64,000 nucleotides of DNA from Castor canadensis (lineage: Eukaryota; Chordata; Mammalia; Rodentia; Castoridae): contig NC_133389.1 in the NCBI RefSeq assembly GCF_047511655.1, positions 151,233,973-151,297,972 on the forward strand. Reading direction: 5' to 3'. Shown here piece by piece: positions 23,765 through 35,818 of this stretch (position 1 is its first letter; every line of letters begins with the position of its first letter). The notes beneath the pieces were generated by a model. It did no database searches, was not told the origin of the DNA, and saw nothing but the letters and a program-made list of their open reading frames with translations. The position numbers and the translations under genes were made by a program.

Positions 23765-24107
23765 TGATATAGCAGGGAGGAGGGTCAAAAGAGAAACAGG
23801 CTGGTTTCTGATGAGGCAGGGGGAAGGGATGGCAAAGCAGAGATAAAACTTAAAAAATTAAAACATGAAGAAGTCACATAGCACTGGGGGAATAAAATAG
23901 CCAACGAAGTCACATGCAGCAATATATGGGTTGAGCTTTGCTTTTTGCTTCTGTCACCTGCTTGCAAGGGTATATAAGGTGAGACCTCTTTGTCCTCCAG
24001 GCTCAGCCTTTAAACAGGAGACCCCGAGTCTGTGCTAGCACAATGAAACGTTGCTTCCTGCTAAACTGCCTTAGTGTCCCGTCTCTTAGCTTGAGATTCC
24101 CGCAACA
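23765..24107 (+). repeat. 3' LTR of the ERV
   Basis: It starts TGATATAGCAG and ends TTCCCGCAACA. A proper TATA (ggtatataagg, about 23970) is kept, and the AATAAA of the 5' LTR reads aatgaa here. It is clearly the partner of 18551-18894 along its length. Confidence 0.92.
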
Positions 24108-24145
24108 ATAGACCCTTCATCACTCTACAGAAGCAGGTTCAAGGG
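24108..24145 (-). pseudogene. PTGES3: PTGES3 retrocopy, 5' coding piece beyond the ERV
   Basis: Read on the minus strand this piece contains cctgcttctg, agtg and gaaggg-ctat blocks in the order found at the very start of the PTGES3 coding sequence (Pro-Ala-Ser-Ala-Lys-Trp ... Arg-Asp-Tyr). It ends exactly at the target-site ATAG, whose other copy is at 18547-18550. The start codon itself is not intact. The sequence further upstream cannot be assigned with confidence. Confidence 0.8.
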
Positions 24146-24194
24146 TAACACCTCGCTGCTAGGGATTGGCTGCGTTTTCGCCTAACCCTCATTG

Positions 24195-24620
24195 TTTATA
24201 AGAGAAGTTCCGCATGGTGAAGGAGGAGGGGTCTGGTGGGCGGGCCTCTGCGGTGCTCCACCCCTTTCGGGGTGACTTATGCATTTTTCTCCCTTCTGGA
24301 CTCTTTTCTCGCTTCCCTCAAGCGATGGCCACGGGCTCGACCTCGAGCCCCAGAATGCATCACGCAGAGAGACCGGCTCCTCAGTAGAAGAGGAAAGCTT
24401 AGGAAAGGGGAGCAAGGGGGGAGAAAGAACGCACTGCGTGCGCGCATAGTTCGTCCGAGTGTGCGCGAAAGCGAGCGAGAGGCGGGGAGGTCAAGTGGGA
24501 GGTGACACTGCAAAGCCTCTGCGCGTGCGCAGTCTTTCCTCTGCCAGGCCATCTCCGCCTTCAGAACTAAACTCCCATATGCCACGTAAGACTGGTCTGC
24601 GCAGGTCTGGCCTGTCGGGA
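24195..24620. promoter_or_regulatory. CpG-rich promoter-like block between CFLAR and CASP10
   Basis: CpG dinucleotides are dense here (gtgcgcgcat, gtgcgcgaaagcgagcgag, ggcggggagg) and rare in the surrounding 20 kb. TGCGCGTGCGCA at 24520-24531 is, on the minus strand, an exact NRF1 consensus. A possible splice donor cac|gtaag follows at 24585/24586. Retained CpGs imply germline hypomethylation, as at active promoters. The likely client is CASP10, whose first coding exon lies 6.6 kb downstream. Alternatives are a promoter for an unseen transcript, or in part the 5' UTR of the adjoining PTGES3 retrocopy. Confidence 0.6.
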
Positions 24621-27600
24621 TAGAGCACGGAGTGATAATTGTGTGTGTGTTGGGAATCAGCTTTAGAAGTTGGGGATTGTGAGTCAAATACCCTGCTTCA
24701 AGCAGATCATTACTTTGATTCGCGCAGGCCCGGGGTTCAAACAGGAGCCAGGAAGGAGGTTATATGCTTTATTACCCGTTGCAGCCATCATCAGTAGCAG
24801 CAGCAGCTTCAGGCTGCTCAGTACAATGGGTTTTTTATCAACAGAGACAAAAGTGGCATCTAACCAAGTTATTACATCTACTGTGCATGCGAATGCAGCC
24901 ATTAGTTTCACAACTAGTTGTGCTTGAGTGGTTACTAAGTAACAGTGTGCTTACCCCTAGAGTGCGTCTGTGTGTAGATGATTAGCTTAATAATCACTCT
25001 CCTTACAGGGGTAGAAAATCAAAAGCACCTGCTACATCAGGACTTTTTGAGGACCCTCCGCATGGAATGGAAGCTGTAGCACATCCAGCTCTTCTCCAGC
25101 CAATGCACAGCCTCCCCTATCACGTGTCGCTTCCTTACTCTTACAGAGCCTCTCTGAATAGAGGATGGAGAACTTGGTTGGGTGAGAGCCTGGAAGTAAA
25201 GGAAGCTGATTGTGCCTACCATTCCCACTCTTGAAGTACAACTAGGGACAACCAGTCAGGGACTTCCCCTTGGTCACTATAGCCTTTGGGGGGATATAAA
25301 GTGTTTTTGTTTTGTTTTGTTTTTTGTGGTACTGGGGTTCAAACTCAGAACCTCATGCTTGCTAGGCAGGTACTTTACCACTTTACCACTTCCGCCACAC
25401 CTCCAGCCCTTTTTGTTTTAGTTATTTTTCAGGTAGGGGTTTGCTAACTTTTTGCCTGGACTGGCCTTGAAGTGCCTCTTCCTAATCTCTGCCTCCTAAC
25501 TAGCTGGAATTACAGGTGTGATCACCACACTCAGCCCTATAAAGGGTTTCCATTGGCCCTTCAAGTAGACTCAGGTGGTTGCAACCAGTCAGGCAGGTTA
25601 TTCCACTATCAACTCACCATCAGTATGCCCTTGGTAACTGTGTTCTAAATAGGAGTTAGTATGAAATATTGAGTACTTATAACTATACTGCATACTATTT
25701 CCCCTCAGTAAATTGGTTTTAGTCTTTCACTTGAGTTAGCAATACTTGGATGAAAGTTTAAGTTTTACTTCTCTCTCAAGAAGATCCTAATCTTTCAGAT
25801 CAAATGCCTCCCCCTCCAGGATGAACCCTGTTTGGATTCATTTCTTGCTCCTTGGGAAGGCTGTGGCAATGAGGTGAGACCTCATTGGCATTACCACACC
25901 CTGTAAGACCGTGAGATTTGGAGTCAGTGTGTGAGCCCTGAATTACCAGCTCTTCCTAGGTGTGGCAAGACACTTTACCATTCCGAATCTCAGTTTCCTT
26001 CCCTATTGGATGTGGATAATAATGCTGACTGGGGGCTGGGAATGGAAGCTTAGTAGCAGGGTACTTGTCTAGCATGTGCAAAGCCCTGGGTTTGATTCCC
26101 AGCACTGCAAAATGAAATGCTGCCTAAGGCAGAGTGTTTTTATAAAAGTTTGTCAGAAAAGTGAAGAAATGGTAGCAGATACAGTTATTATGGAATGCCA
26201 GCCTGTCTTTTATTCCTTTTTACTTTCCAATTGTGCCCAATTCAGTGCTTTACATGTAGGAAACGCTTGCCATGTATTTAATATTATTAAATAAAAGTTG
26301 GAAGATGTAATGCACTTTATGAACAGGGTGAGAGAGAAGTGATAGTTTCACAAAACTGTCTCCCCAAATGGCCCAAGAAATTAAACTTTCATGTAGAAGA
26401 CCAAGACATTGTGCCTACCTATCTTAATTTTTTTGGGAAAAAAATTGTAGTTAAAAAGGAGAGAGAGTAAAGGAGATAGGTGAAAATGAAAATAATGAAA
26501 CCTGTTGAAAATTCTTCAAAGGGGGTAGGATAAAAAAGTAACAGGGCAAATTTGATCAAAGTACATTAATTACATGAATGGAACTATCACAATGAAACCC
26601 CTTTGTACAATTAATATACACTAATAATGAAAAAATTTGTGGTAAAATATATGTAACATAAAACTAATTTTAAGTGGACACTTCAATGCATTAAGTAGAG
26701 TCACATTGTCATACAACCATTTACATTAATACTTCTCTTTCTCAAACACAGAAGTTTTCTAGATGAAGCTTAGGACATGGGAATTGCACATTTGCTCAAC
26801 AAAGCATTCATCTTGCTTATTTCCAGAGGAAAAACTTTTCTAAGATTCTGATCCTCTTCCAAAAGCTCTGCATATTTGAATTCTCATGATTATAGTGTAG
26901 GACTTAGAACCAAACTTGCTGATTAAAGTCTTGACTTTCCTGCTAGCTGTGTGACCTTGAACAAAATACTTAATCTTTCTGTGCCCTTTGTTTTCACATT
27001 TTTAAAGAAGAGGTCACAGTAATAGTATTTACCTTACAGAGATATTGGGTTAAGTTAATGAGTAATTATTTGTAAATATTCTGTCCTATATTACAATATA
27101 AATATTTGGTATTGTTTTTATTATGAGAAATAATATCTTCCACGTCTCTCCTGCTGGATTGAATGTACTCTGTGTATAGGCATTTTGTCAGTTTTGTTTA
27201 CCGTTAATTTATTATTTGGAAGAGCCTCCAAATGGGCTTTCAGTCTACCATTCCCACTTTTTTCATCTTTAAAAATTTTTATTTGTATTGGTGTGGTGAC
27301 ACATGACTGCAATCCCAATACTCAGGAAGCTCGGGAGGAGGCTCGAGTTGAAGGTTAGCCTGGGCTGTATAATGAGGCTGTCCAAAAAAAATAATAAAGC
27401 AAAACAAGTAAACAACAACAAAAGAACCCAACCCAACCCAAACAAAAACAAAGGCCAGGTGTGGTGGCTTAAGCCTGTAATCCTAGCTACTTGGGAGGCA
27501 GAGATTAGGAGGATCATGGTTTGAGGCAAGCCCTGGTAAAAGTTCACAAGACCCCATCTTAGCTAATGGTGGGTGCCTGCCATCCTAATTACACAGGAAA

Positions 27601-30600
27601 GAACAGAAAGGAGGATTGTGGTCCAGGCTAATCTGGGCATAAACTGAGATCTTATCTCAAAAATAACCAATATGATAAAAGGGCTACGGGTATGGCTCGA
27701 GTGGTTGAGTAGCCTAGTAAGCTTGAGGCCCTAAATTCAGCACCCAATACTGCCAAAAAATTATTTACATGTGGACTTAAATGTTTTGTTTATTTGCATA
27801 TGGACATAGTTAAGAAATTAAGATTAATGACTACTATTTCATGAGCTCTTTGGCTTTATTTCAAAGGTAAGTAAGTTTGGGAGGAGGTGGTTAGGAAAAG
27901 TGACACTTTACCCTTTTAGGGGATCATTATCCAAAGGAAAGGCTGAGTGCTTAGTAACCTCCAGGTGCTTTTTTGGGGTACTTGGGAAACAAACTCTGCA
28001 GTGAGAAAACTGGACATGTCCCATTAGGAGGTGCTATTTGTCAGGGTTATTTTAATCCAGTGGAAGAGGAAGAGAAAAGGCAATGGTGACATCAGCAGGA
28101 CGTTAATATAAATTACCTACACTGGAAGACCAGCTTTGACTCCTAATGTCAGCAAGTTTTGGGTTCTCTCCCTACACAAATGGAAGCTTCCTTGGATTGT
28201 GGAGCAATTCCCCTGAGAATCATTTACCCCCAGAGGATTGGTGGAAATTCAGCTGAAGGTATGTAAGCAAGCTCCCAGCTCCCCTTGCCCCAACCTCAAA
28301 CTCTGAATTTTTTCTTTGCTTCATGACATAGAAATTTGCAAAAATCTCTTATCAGCCATGGAACTCCTTCTGCCTAGATTTCTTTGCTTTACCAGAGAAA
28401 ATGACAGTTAGTTAAAAAACAAGTAAAGTGTGAGATTTGTGCAGGATTGAAAGCCTCCACTGAACCATGGTGGCTTAAGTGTTTAGCCAAAGGGAAGGTC
28501 AGCATTCTGGGTTCTTGCCTCATGAAGCAGAAGAATGAACTGCACAGACAATGAAGGGTGAGTGTAGAGGTAGGAAATTTATCAAGTGAAAGAATAAAAG
28601 CTCCCACAGGAAGGGAGGGATACCGAGTGGGTTGCCAACAATTCTGAGGTATCTAGGGATTTTTAGTCATCAAAGTAAGGTATTACCCAATTTCATATGC
28701 TAACCAGGTATTAAACTAATGTAGGTTTATTGGTTTCATTTATGGCATGTCCAGAGTGAACAATAGGGTGTGGAGGGGGTTGGTTTTCAAACTCTGGGAA
28801 GAGTCCTCAAACTGCTTTTCCTTCTGTCTCTTGCCTCCCCTTTTGTGAAGGTCGATCTTCGGTCACCCTGTTTTGCTGTCCCATTGTAGAACACTTGCTT
28901 TATGGTGAAACAGGAGTGAAAAACTTTCTGTGACTTTTTTCCTTTCTCTACCTGCCTGGTTTGTTCCTGACTCCTAATCTCTCACTAGGCAGCTCCTCGT
29001 GGTGATGCACACTGGTAATCAACAAGGTGAAGAGGATGAGGCAGGAGGATCATGAGTTTGAGACCAGCCTGGACTACACAGCTGGTTGTTGGTGGCAGCT
29101 CATACCTGTAATCTTTGCTATTTGTGAGGCTGAGATTGGGAGGATCAAGGTTTAAGGCCAGACCATGCAAATAGATTGCAAGACCCCATCTCCAAAATAA
29201 CCAGAGCAAAATTGACTGCAGATGTGGTTTAAGCAGTAGAGTGCCTGCTTTGCAAGTATGAAGTCCTGAGTTTAAATCCCAGTCCCCCCACCGCTCCAAC
29301 ATAGGTTTTTTCTTTTTTCCCCAGTACTGGGGTTTGAACTCAGGGCTTACACATTCAGCCATTCCACCAGCCCCTTCTTTGTGATGAGTTTTTTTGAGCT
29401 AGGGTCTTCCAAACTATTTGCCAGGGCTGATTTCGAACTGCAATCCTCCTGATCTCTGCCTCCTAAGTAGCTAGGGTTACAGGCATGAGCCACTGGCACC
29501 TGGATCTAACATAGTTTTTATCAGCAGAAATACGCCACTCCACAGAGACAAAGTTTGGCAGAATCACTAAAGCTACAAATCACAATCTTCAGGAAACCAC
29601 AAGGTAAATGATATGTTAAAATAGGAAGATATCTCTAAGAAACCGGTCAGAATGGAAGATCCCAATGCAGGATTGCATTAAAAGTGGATTTTTTTGTGTG
29701 TTTTTTTGAGACAGGGTCTTGCTGTGTAGCCCATGCTAACCTCAAACTTCTGGGCTCAAGTGATTCTTCTACCTCATCCTTCCCTCAGCCTCCCAAGTGC
29801 TGGGACTACAGGAATGGACCACTGAAACTGGCTGTTTCCTTTTTTTCTAACAAAAAAAAGTAGTATTTGTTCATCGTATAAAATTGAAGAGCACTCAGAT
29901 GGGAGCCAAGAAGAAATATATTAACTGTCATTATACTGATTCATATAATCACTCTTTATTACTGTACTGAAATTTCATTTTTGGTATGTGTAATCCCAGC
30001 TACTCAGGAGGTAGGAGGATCACCATCCAAGGCTGGCCCTGGCAAAAAGGAAGAGACCTTAGCTGAAAAATAAACTAAAGCCAAAAGGGCTATGACTCAA
30101 GTGGTAGAGCACTTGTATAAGGCCCTGAGTTTAATCTTTAGTACACATACCCCCCACACACAAAAAGGAATTTGCATGCTTCTAAAAATAGCGAAGTCCT
30201 AATCCTAACTACTTGGGCGCAGATAATTGGGACCATCTCTGAGGCTAGCCCTGGCAAAAATAGTTAGCAAGACTCCTCAATGGATAAGCTGGGTGTGTGG
30301 CGCATACCAGTTGTTGTAGCTCTGTGGGAGGCATAGGTAGGAGGATCATGTGTGGTTTGAGGCAGGCACTGGGCAAAAAATGGAAGAGAGACCCTATCCA
30401 AAAAATAACTAAAGCAAAAAGGGCTGAGGGCATGACTCAAGTGGTAGAACGCCTACCTAGCAAGTTGGGAGGCCTGAGTTCAACCCCCAAGTCCTACATG
30501 ACTGTATACTTCACTCCTTACTGAAGGGATAAGATTTTAGTGGTAATTTTTATCAATGCATTGCTTCCATCAGAATGAAATTCAGTGCAAAGCATACCAT

Positions 30601-31237
30601 AGTTTATAAATTAGTCAGGTGGAAACATTGACTTATGTAATTTGTTACTGCCTACACTGTTTGAGCACTTCGTATCTGTTCTTTTCTTCTGTGGTCTAGG
30701 TTTAGGGGTTTCCCTTTTTGAAATAAAGGTCTTAGAGTTAGTCTGAAATTACGGATGTAACAAGTGTGCCTCAAGGTTACCTTGTTGTCTTGGTTTGTTC
30801 CTTTTGAATTGTCTACCAACCCAGGGTTTCTTTGTTTCTGAAACTTAAAGCATAGTACATCCAGTATTATTTCTGCCACTTGGTAGAAATGAACTTCACG
30901 TTTAAGAGCTCCAACCAGATTACCAGACCTGAGAGAAACTGTACTGTATCCTCTCCTCCCATGACTATCTCCCACCGGGGACGTTTTGGTTTGGGAGAAA
31001 TCAGGGTAAATTGATTTCCTGCAAAAACTCCTTCCAAATCTTCGGGCAGGTAATTTGCAAATGTTGGGGGTCGAGTTTTCTGGACTGTTGGGTTTTGAAG
31101 TAGCTCCATAGTAATTTTTATTTTTTATCACTTCTAGGATAGTCTAACAGCCAGAACAGAGGGAGTTTGGGTTGAGAGATGACATGGAAAGTCGAGGTAT
31201 GTTGTGTCCTTACCTCTCTGTCTCTTTAAGGCTGGCC
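24621..31237. other. CASP10 upstream region, repeats only
   Basis: No coding signal is convincing. Repeats recognised are: SINE 25308-25545 (-), MIR 25890-26025 (-), SINE 26030-26110 (+), old L1 26620-26745 (-), MIR 26880-27065 (-), B1-like 27285-27395 (+), composite SINE 27452-27762 (+), B1-like 29005-29083 (+), composites 29088-29293 (+) and 29312-29505 (-), B1-like 29695-29840 (-), and composites 29985-30160 (+) and 30196-30495 (+). An untranslated CASP10 exon could lie anywhere here. Confidence 0.7.
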
Positions 31238-31585
31238 ATGGCATCTCAGGGTCAAAGTCTGGGTTCCAAGTCAGATGAAGACTGTAAAGAGAGCTTTCAA
31301 GAGGAGCTTCTGAGTATTGATTCAAGCCTGGGGGGTCCAAAATGTGGAGAGCCTGAAGTTTCTCTGCATCAACCTAGTCTCCAAGAAGAAGCTGGAGAAA
31401 TGCAGCTCAGCCTCAGATATTTTTAATCATCTCATGGAAGAAGAGCTGTTGTGTAATGAAGACCCTTTTATCCTAGCAGAACTCCTCTACACCACCAAGC
31501 AGAATCATCTGCTGCAGCACCTTAGCTATACCAAAGCGCAGGTGGAGACTTTGATGCCCACCCGAAAGAAGGTCTCTCTGTTCAG
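31238..31585 (+). pseudogene. CASP10: CASP10 first coding exon (DED1), frameshifted
   Basis: Caspase-10 is an initiator caspase recruited through two death effector domains to FADD at death receptors. The exon opens with MASQGQSLGSKSDEDCKESF, close to the family N-terminus. At about 31330 the frame changes inside a run of six G (ctGGGGGGtcc), after which the family sequence continues in another frame (VQNVESLKFLCINLV, then DIFNHLMEE, then EDPFILAELLY). The exon is 348 bases, one more than the phase of its donor (TTCAG|gtgagg) requires. The original frame stops at 31424-31426 after 62 codons. Later exons remain in phase with each other, so this is a single extra base. It could be a sequencing or assembly slip in a homopolymer, but a second lesion in the 56395 exon argues for a real pseudogene. 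Confidence 0.9.
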
Positions 31586-32688
31586 GTGAGGAGCAGTCTG
31601 TGAGGTAGACATGCATTTGGTCCTTTGGGCTTTGAAAAAGAGGCTGGAACTAGGATCTTTTTCTTACCTACCTCCTTGGAAGATAAACCAGGAAATTCTA
31701 AAAAGATACTTTTCGGTTTCAGATGCCAAAGTGCTGAGAGGTTGAGAGGGAGGTCAGTAAAGCTACAAGACCCAGATTGGACATGGCTTCCATTTGTTTA
31801 GCTTCTCACTCTTCTTGAAGCCACTGTGCATTGTGGGGGTTGAACTTCTCATGGTTCCCAGTTTCCATGCTCCCAGATGGTTCTTTCTTTTGTGCTTTTA
31901 TTTACAAAGAGACAATGCATACTTGGAGTACAAAAGCTAGATGAAAAAGGAGATGTGTCTTCAAGATAGGGAGGGACATCAATTATGCCATTTTCAGTTA
32001 TGGGCTTTTATATTTTTCTGGGTGGGAATCCAGAGATAAAATTTAATGTAGGCATTTTCCCAAGAAGGTAAAATGAGCCGGGTGCCTGTGGCTCATGCCT
32101 GTAATCCTAGATTCTCAGGAGGCAGAGATCATGAGGATAGCAGTTTGAAGCCAGCCCCAAGCAAATAGTTCATGAGAACCTATTTTGAAAAAACCCATCA
32201 CAACAAAGAGCTGGCGGAGTGGCTCAAGGTGTAGGCTGTGAGTTCAAACCTCAGTACTGAAAAAAAAAAAAAGAAAAAGGAGGTAAAATGTAGGCATCAG
32301 GCCTACCATCGCCCAGACTTTTTAGACAGAAGTGTTTTATCTTATTTACTGATATAGTGAATACATCAAAGAACCTAACAAGGAGGTGCGCTTGAAGGGT
32401 GCTTTGTGGTCTGGCCCATTCAAGCTGGCTCCTAGTGCCTAAGGTATTCTTGGGTCAGTGAAAGAAATGATGGATTCCAGAAACCCTTATTACCACTCTG
32501 CCATTTAAACATCTCAAGGATGTTTTTTGACAGAGGCTGAAGGTGTGAATAAAATGCTTCATTTTTCTATTTGTAGACAGTATGACTATCCAGAAATCAA
32601 AGCATAATGTGTATGAAAGCCCTTGACTTACTGTGGGTGACTCTTGCAAGTGTGAGGCTTCATTTTTTATCTTCAGTGTGTGTCTTAG
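31586..32688 (+). other. CASP10: CASP10 first coding intron
   Basis: Apart from one composite SINE (about 32078-32268, plus strand) nothing is recognisable. The donor gtgagg and acceptor gtcttag are intact. Confidence 0.75.
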
Positions 32689-32782
32689 AAACCTGCTCTT
32701 TGAACTATCAGAAGGCATCAACTCACAGACCTTAAAGAACATGATCTTCCTTCTGAGAGAGAGGATTCCAAAAACCAAGATG
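32689..32782 (+). pseudogene. CASP10: CASP10 second coding exon (end of DED1, linker)
   Basis: The 94-base exon has acceptor gtcttag and donor ATG|gtgagt. It completes the Arg codon split at the previous exon and reads NLLFELSEGINSQTLKNMIF, then LLRERIPKTKM, very close to the caspase-10 segment that leads into the second death effector domain. The exon itself is undamaged. It is listed as a pseudogene only because the gene around it is broken. Confidence 0.92.
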
Positions 32783-33411
32783 GTGAGTGGGTCATGCAGG
32801 ATGGGATCTATGGCAGCACTGTCAGTGCTTAGGAAGATGCTACAAAGAGTTAGAAGGAGGTTAATTATTTTTATTCTGCTAATTTTCTCCCTTAGATGGT
32901 CACTGGAAGTCATGTGCTTTTGTCTTTTATACTTCTGCTATTGTTTTCTACATTTCTTTTCTGTTTATTGTAAAAATTCAACCAACCAAACAACCAACAG
33001 AACACAGGTTCAGAAAATGACACAAGCCAGATATGGTGGGTCATATATGTAAACCCAGCATTTGAGCCGTGGAGGTAGGAGGATCAAGAGTTCAAGGCTA
33101 GCCTGGGCTACATTGTGAAACCCTGCCTCAAAAAAAAAAAAGTTTCAAAACAAACATCAGCTTAATATATTATTATAAGGCTAATACTCTTGTAACCACC
33201 ACACAGGTCAAGCAGTCTAATTTTGTGCTTCAGCAAGATAATGTATAATGTGCCATCTGAACTCTGTGTAAGTGCTTCTGAATTGAGTGCTTTCAAAACA
33301 AATTAATAGATAGGATTTTAAAAAAGAAATAAAATATTTGCAGCCACTCCAGAAACCTCTCCATCTGCCACATCCCAGTCAAGCATCTTTTTGGTTGCTA
33401 TAAGAAACCAC

Positions 33412-33565
33412 TGTCCTGGGTTTTATAGAATTATATTGTGTTGTTTCTTCATACTTTATCACTTAACCGGGCAACCCTAGACCTTTAATGTCCTGGGTTT
33501 TATAGAATTATATTGTGTTGTTTCTTCATACTTTATCACTTAACTGGGCAACCCTAGACCTTTAA
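33412..33565. repeat. 2 x 77-bp tandem duplication
   Basis: 33412-33488 and 33489-33565 are identical except for one base (aaccgggc against aactgggc). The unit begins tgtcctgggttttatag. It is not part of a SINE or LINE that I recognise, and lies in CASP10 intron 2. Confidence 0.97.
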
Positions 33566-34532
33566 TTTAGTCTTGTTTAGTTATTTTTTTTCTTTCAAGT
33601 GTCTTTTAACCTGTAAATTAACCCGCATGCCCCCAATCTCTTTTTCTTAAAAGTTATCTGTTAAGCCCCAAGGCAGTGGGCTGCAGAATTTCCTCTGCCT
33701 GTTTTTGCTGGTGTCAGTTCACAGCGCACTTGGGCATGCTCTTCAGTCTGTATTTCTTGCAAAGCGGCGGCGGAATCCAGAGGCTTCATCAGATTCAGCT
33801 TACATCCTTTTGGCAAGACCATAGGTGGTCCTGTGTTCTTTCTTGGAAGACTCTGCTTTTTGATATTAGAAACTGTTGAGGATTTAGATTGATTTTTTTG
33901 GGAGTTACAAAATGGAAATATCAAAATTCTACCATTTAGGGCTGGAGGTGTGGCTCAAGGGGGTAGAGACTTTCCTTGCAGACTTGAAGCCCTGAGTTCA
34001 AACATCAGTATTGCCAAGAAAAAAATTCTGTCATTTTGTTTCTCCTCATTTACTATTTGTCTATCCAGTGACACATGTAAATCTTTGATTCTATCATTTA
34101 CTTACCCACTTTTCAATATTATTAATAGGTTTCCTGTTATTCTCTGAAAAAGACCCATTATAAAAATATATATAAAGCTGAACTTCTGGATTTAAAAAAT
34201 CTGAGGGGTTTCAGTCCATTACAATTACTATCCCTAGTGAAGTTCAAGTGTCCTTTTGTGCTCTGGGGAGCTTCTTCAGGTTGGTTTCTCATTCATTTTA
34301 ACATGAGTCAAATAGTCTATGACAGCTTCTTTGTTATCTGGCAGTGATGTCTCAGGTTCATTTTCTCAACTTTCTGCCCAGTTATATAACCCTCTAAAAA
34401 GCCCTAATTTCTTTTAATGAGAAATGTTATTTCAAGACCATAAACTAGATGCTGGGTATGTACATTGCTTCTGGGTTGGTAGTTGCTCCTAGATTGTTGC
34501 TGTTGTTTCTTCCAAAGGACAGAGAAAAGAAA

Positions 34533-34563
<31 letters not shown>

Positions 34564-35762
34564 GAAAGAGAAAGAGAGAAAGAGAGAGAGACAGAAAGAG
34601 AGAGAAAGAGAGAGAGAATTTTTGAATTTTTGTTTTAATATAAAATATCTCCTGGGTTCCTGATCCTGTTTCCAATTCAAATTCAAGTCGACTACCTTTT
34701 TTTTTTTTAATTTAATTTCTTCTACATTATACCTATATCTCCTTTTCTCCACACTGAGAAAACTGGTTCTCACGTTGTTACCAGAAATCCAGTCTCCTAG
34801 CCTCAAAGCCAATTCACAATTTACAAATAATGAGAGCAGTGTTTTGAGGAAAAGAAAAAAAGGTTTATTATTTGTCAGACAAAGAAAAGGACAGGGAGAG
34901 TCAGCTTCTCAAAGCACTGTCGTCCCACTTCTGAGAGAAAATGTCTACCTGTTAAAGGGGCATCCAGGGGTTCAGCTTGACTGCATGACCATATGCATGC
35001 CCACCAAGGCTGGTGGCCTTGATTTGCTAGGAGTTTGGTGCCACTTCTCTGAAGCTGTATGTCTTGGCTGGCAAGTTTATTACTCTGGTGGTCAGAGAGA
35101 GATAAGGGCTAGAGAGCTGCTTGACCTAATTGGAGAGCAAAGGGAATTAATCTTTGTTACTGGATTCTCCAGCATTGACTGAAGAGGCAGAAAAAGTTAG
35201 CTTAATCAACAGAGTAAACTGGCCAGCAGGGAAGCTGGCTATACAAAAGTTTTTTTTTTTTTTTTTCTTTTGTGGTGTCTGTTACATTTTCCCCATTGTC
35301 AATTTATTCCTTCCATTTCTATGAAAAAGAGATATTGTAATCATCTATTTCCTGCCTTTAGTTAATTCCTGGGCCCAAGTAAGGGATCAGTGCTCTTCAG
35401 CAAAAGCAGCTTTTAAGCTCCTGTTACAATGTCATGGGGGGATGATAGAATTAGAATGTTATATAATTTTGTTCTATTACTTATTACACATATAACAGTC
35501 TGAAAATATCAATATTAACACTTTTGTCATCATGATTATTCAAAATAGTCAAAAAGTTTTTTTGCATATGATATACCCATTCTCTCCCCCCACCTTTTTT
35601 TTTTATGATGTCAGAGATGGAACCCAGGCTTTGCACACAATAGGCAAGTGCTCTAACATTGAGGTATGTCCCCAGCATCTCTCCAAGTTTTTTACAGTTG
35701 AAGTACATTAAATTCTACATTCTTGCTTTTCCCTTTTGATCCACATTTAGTTCTTGTCCTAT

Positions 35763-35818
<56 letters not shown>

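Larger units (their letters stand above)
18551..24107 (+). mobile_element. Endogenous retrovirus, gamma-type, full-length but decayed
   Basis: This old provirus has two same-orientation LTRs of 344 and 343 bp, a proline-tRNA-like primer site at about 18900-18917, a polypurine tract at 23755-23764, and a 4-bp target duplication ATAG on both sides (18547-18550 and 24108-24111). The TG...CA ends, 4-bp duplication, tRNA-Pro-like site and AAAGGGGGAA tract all fit the gammaretrovirus-like class. The 4.87 kb interior has no long reading frame, and I could not place gag or pol domains. A short hydrophobic frame near 23590-23690 might be a transmembrane-protein remnant, weakly supported. The LTRs have diverged at many positions, so the insertion is old. 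Two solo LTRs and a 5S pseudogene landed inside it. Confidence 0.92.

Noticed and set aside
24236-24687. Open frames on both strands in the CpG-rich block
   Set aside because: High GC lowers stop frequency; no domain, start context or splice support is seen.
35765-35816. Regularly repeated short units as a CRISPR-like array
   Set aside because: It is a simple (TG)n microsatellite in a mammalian intron.
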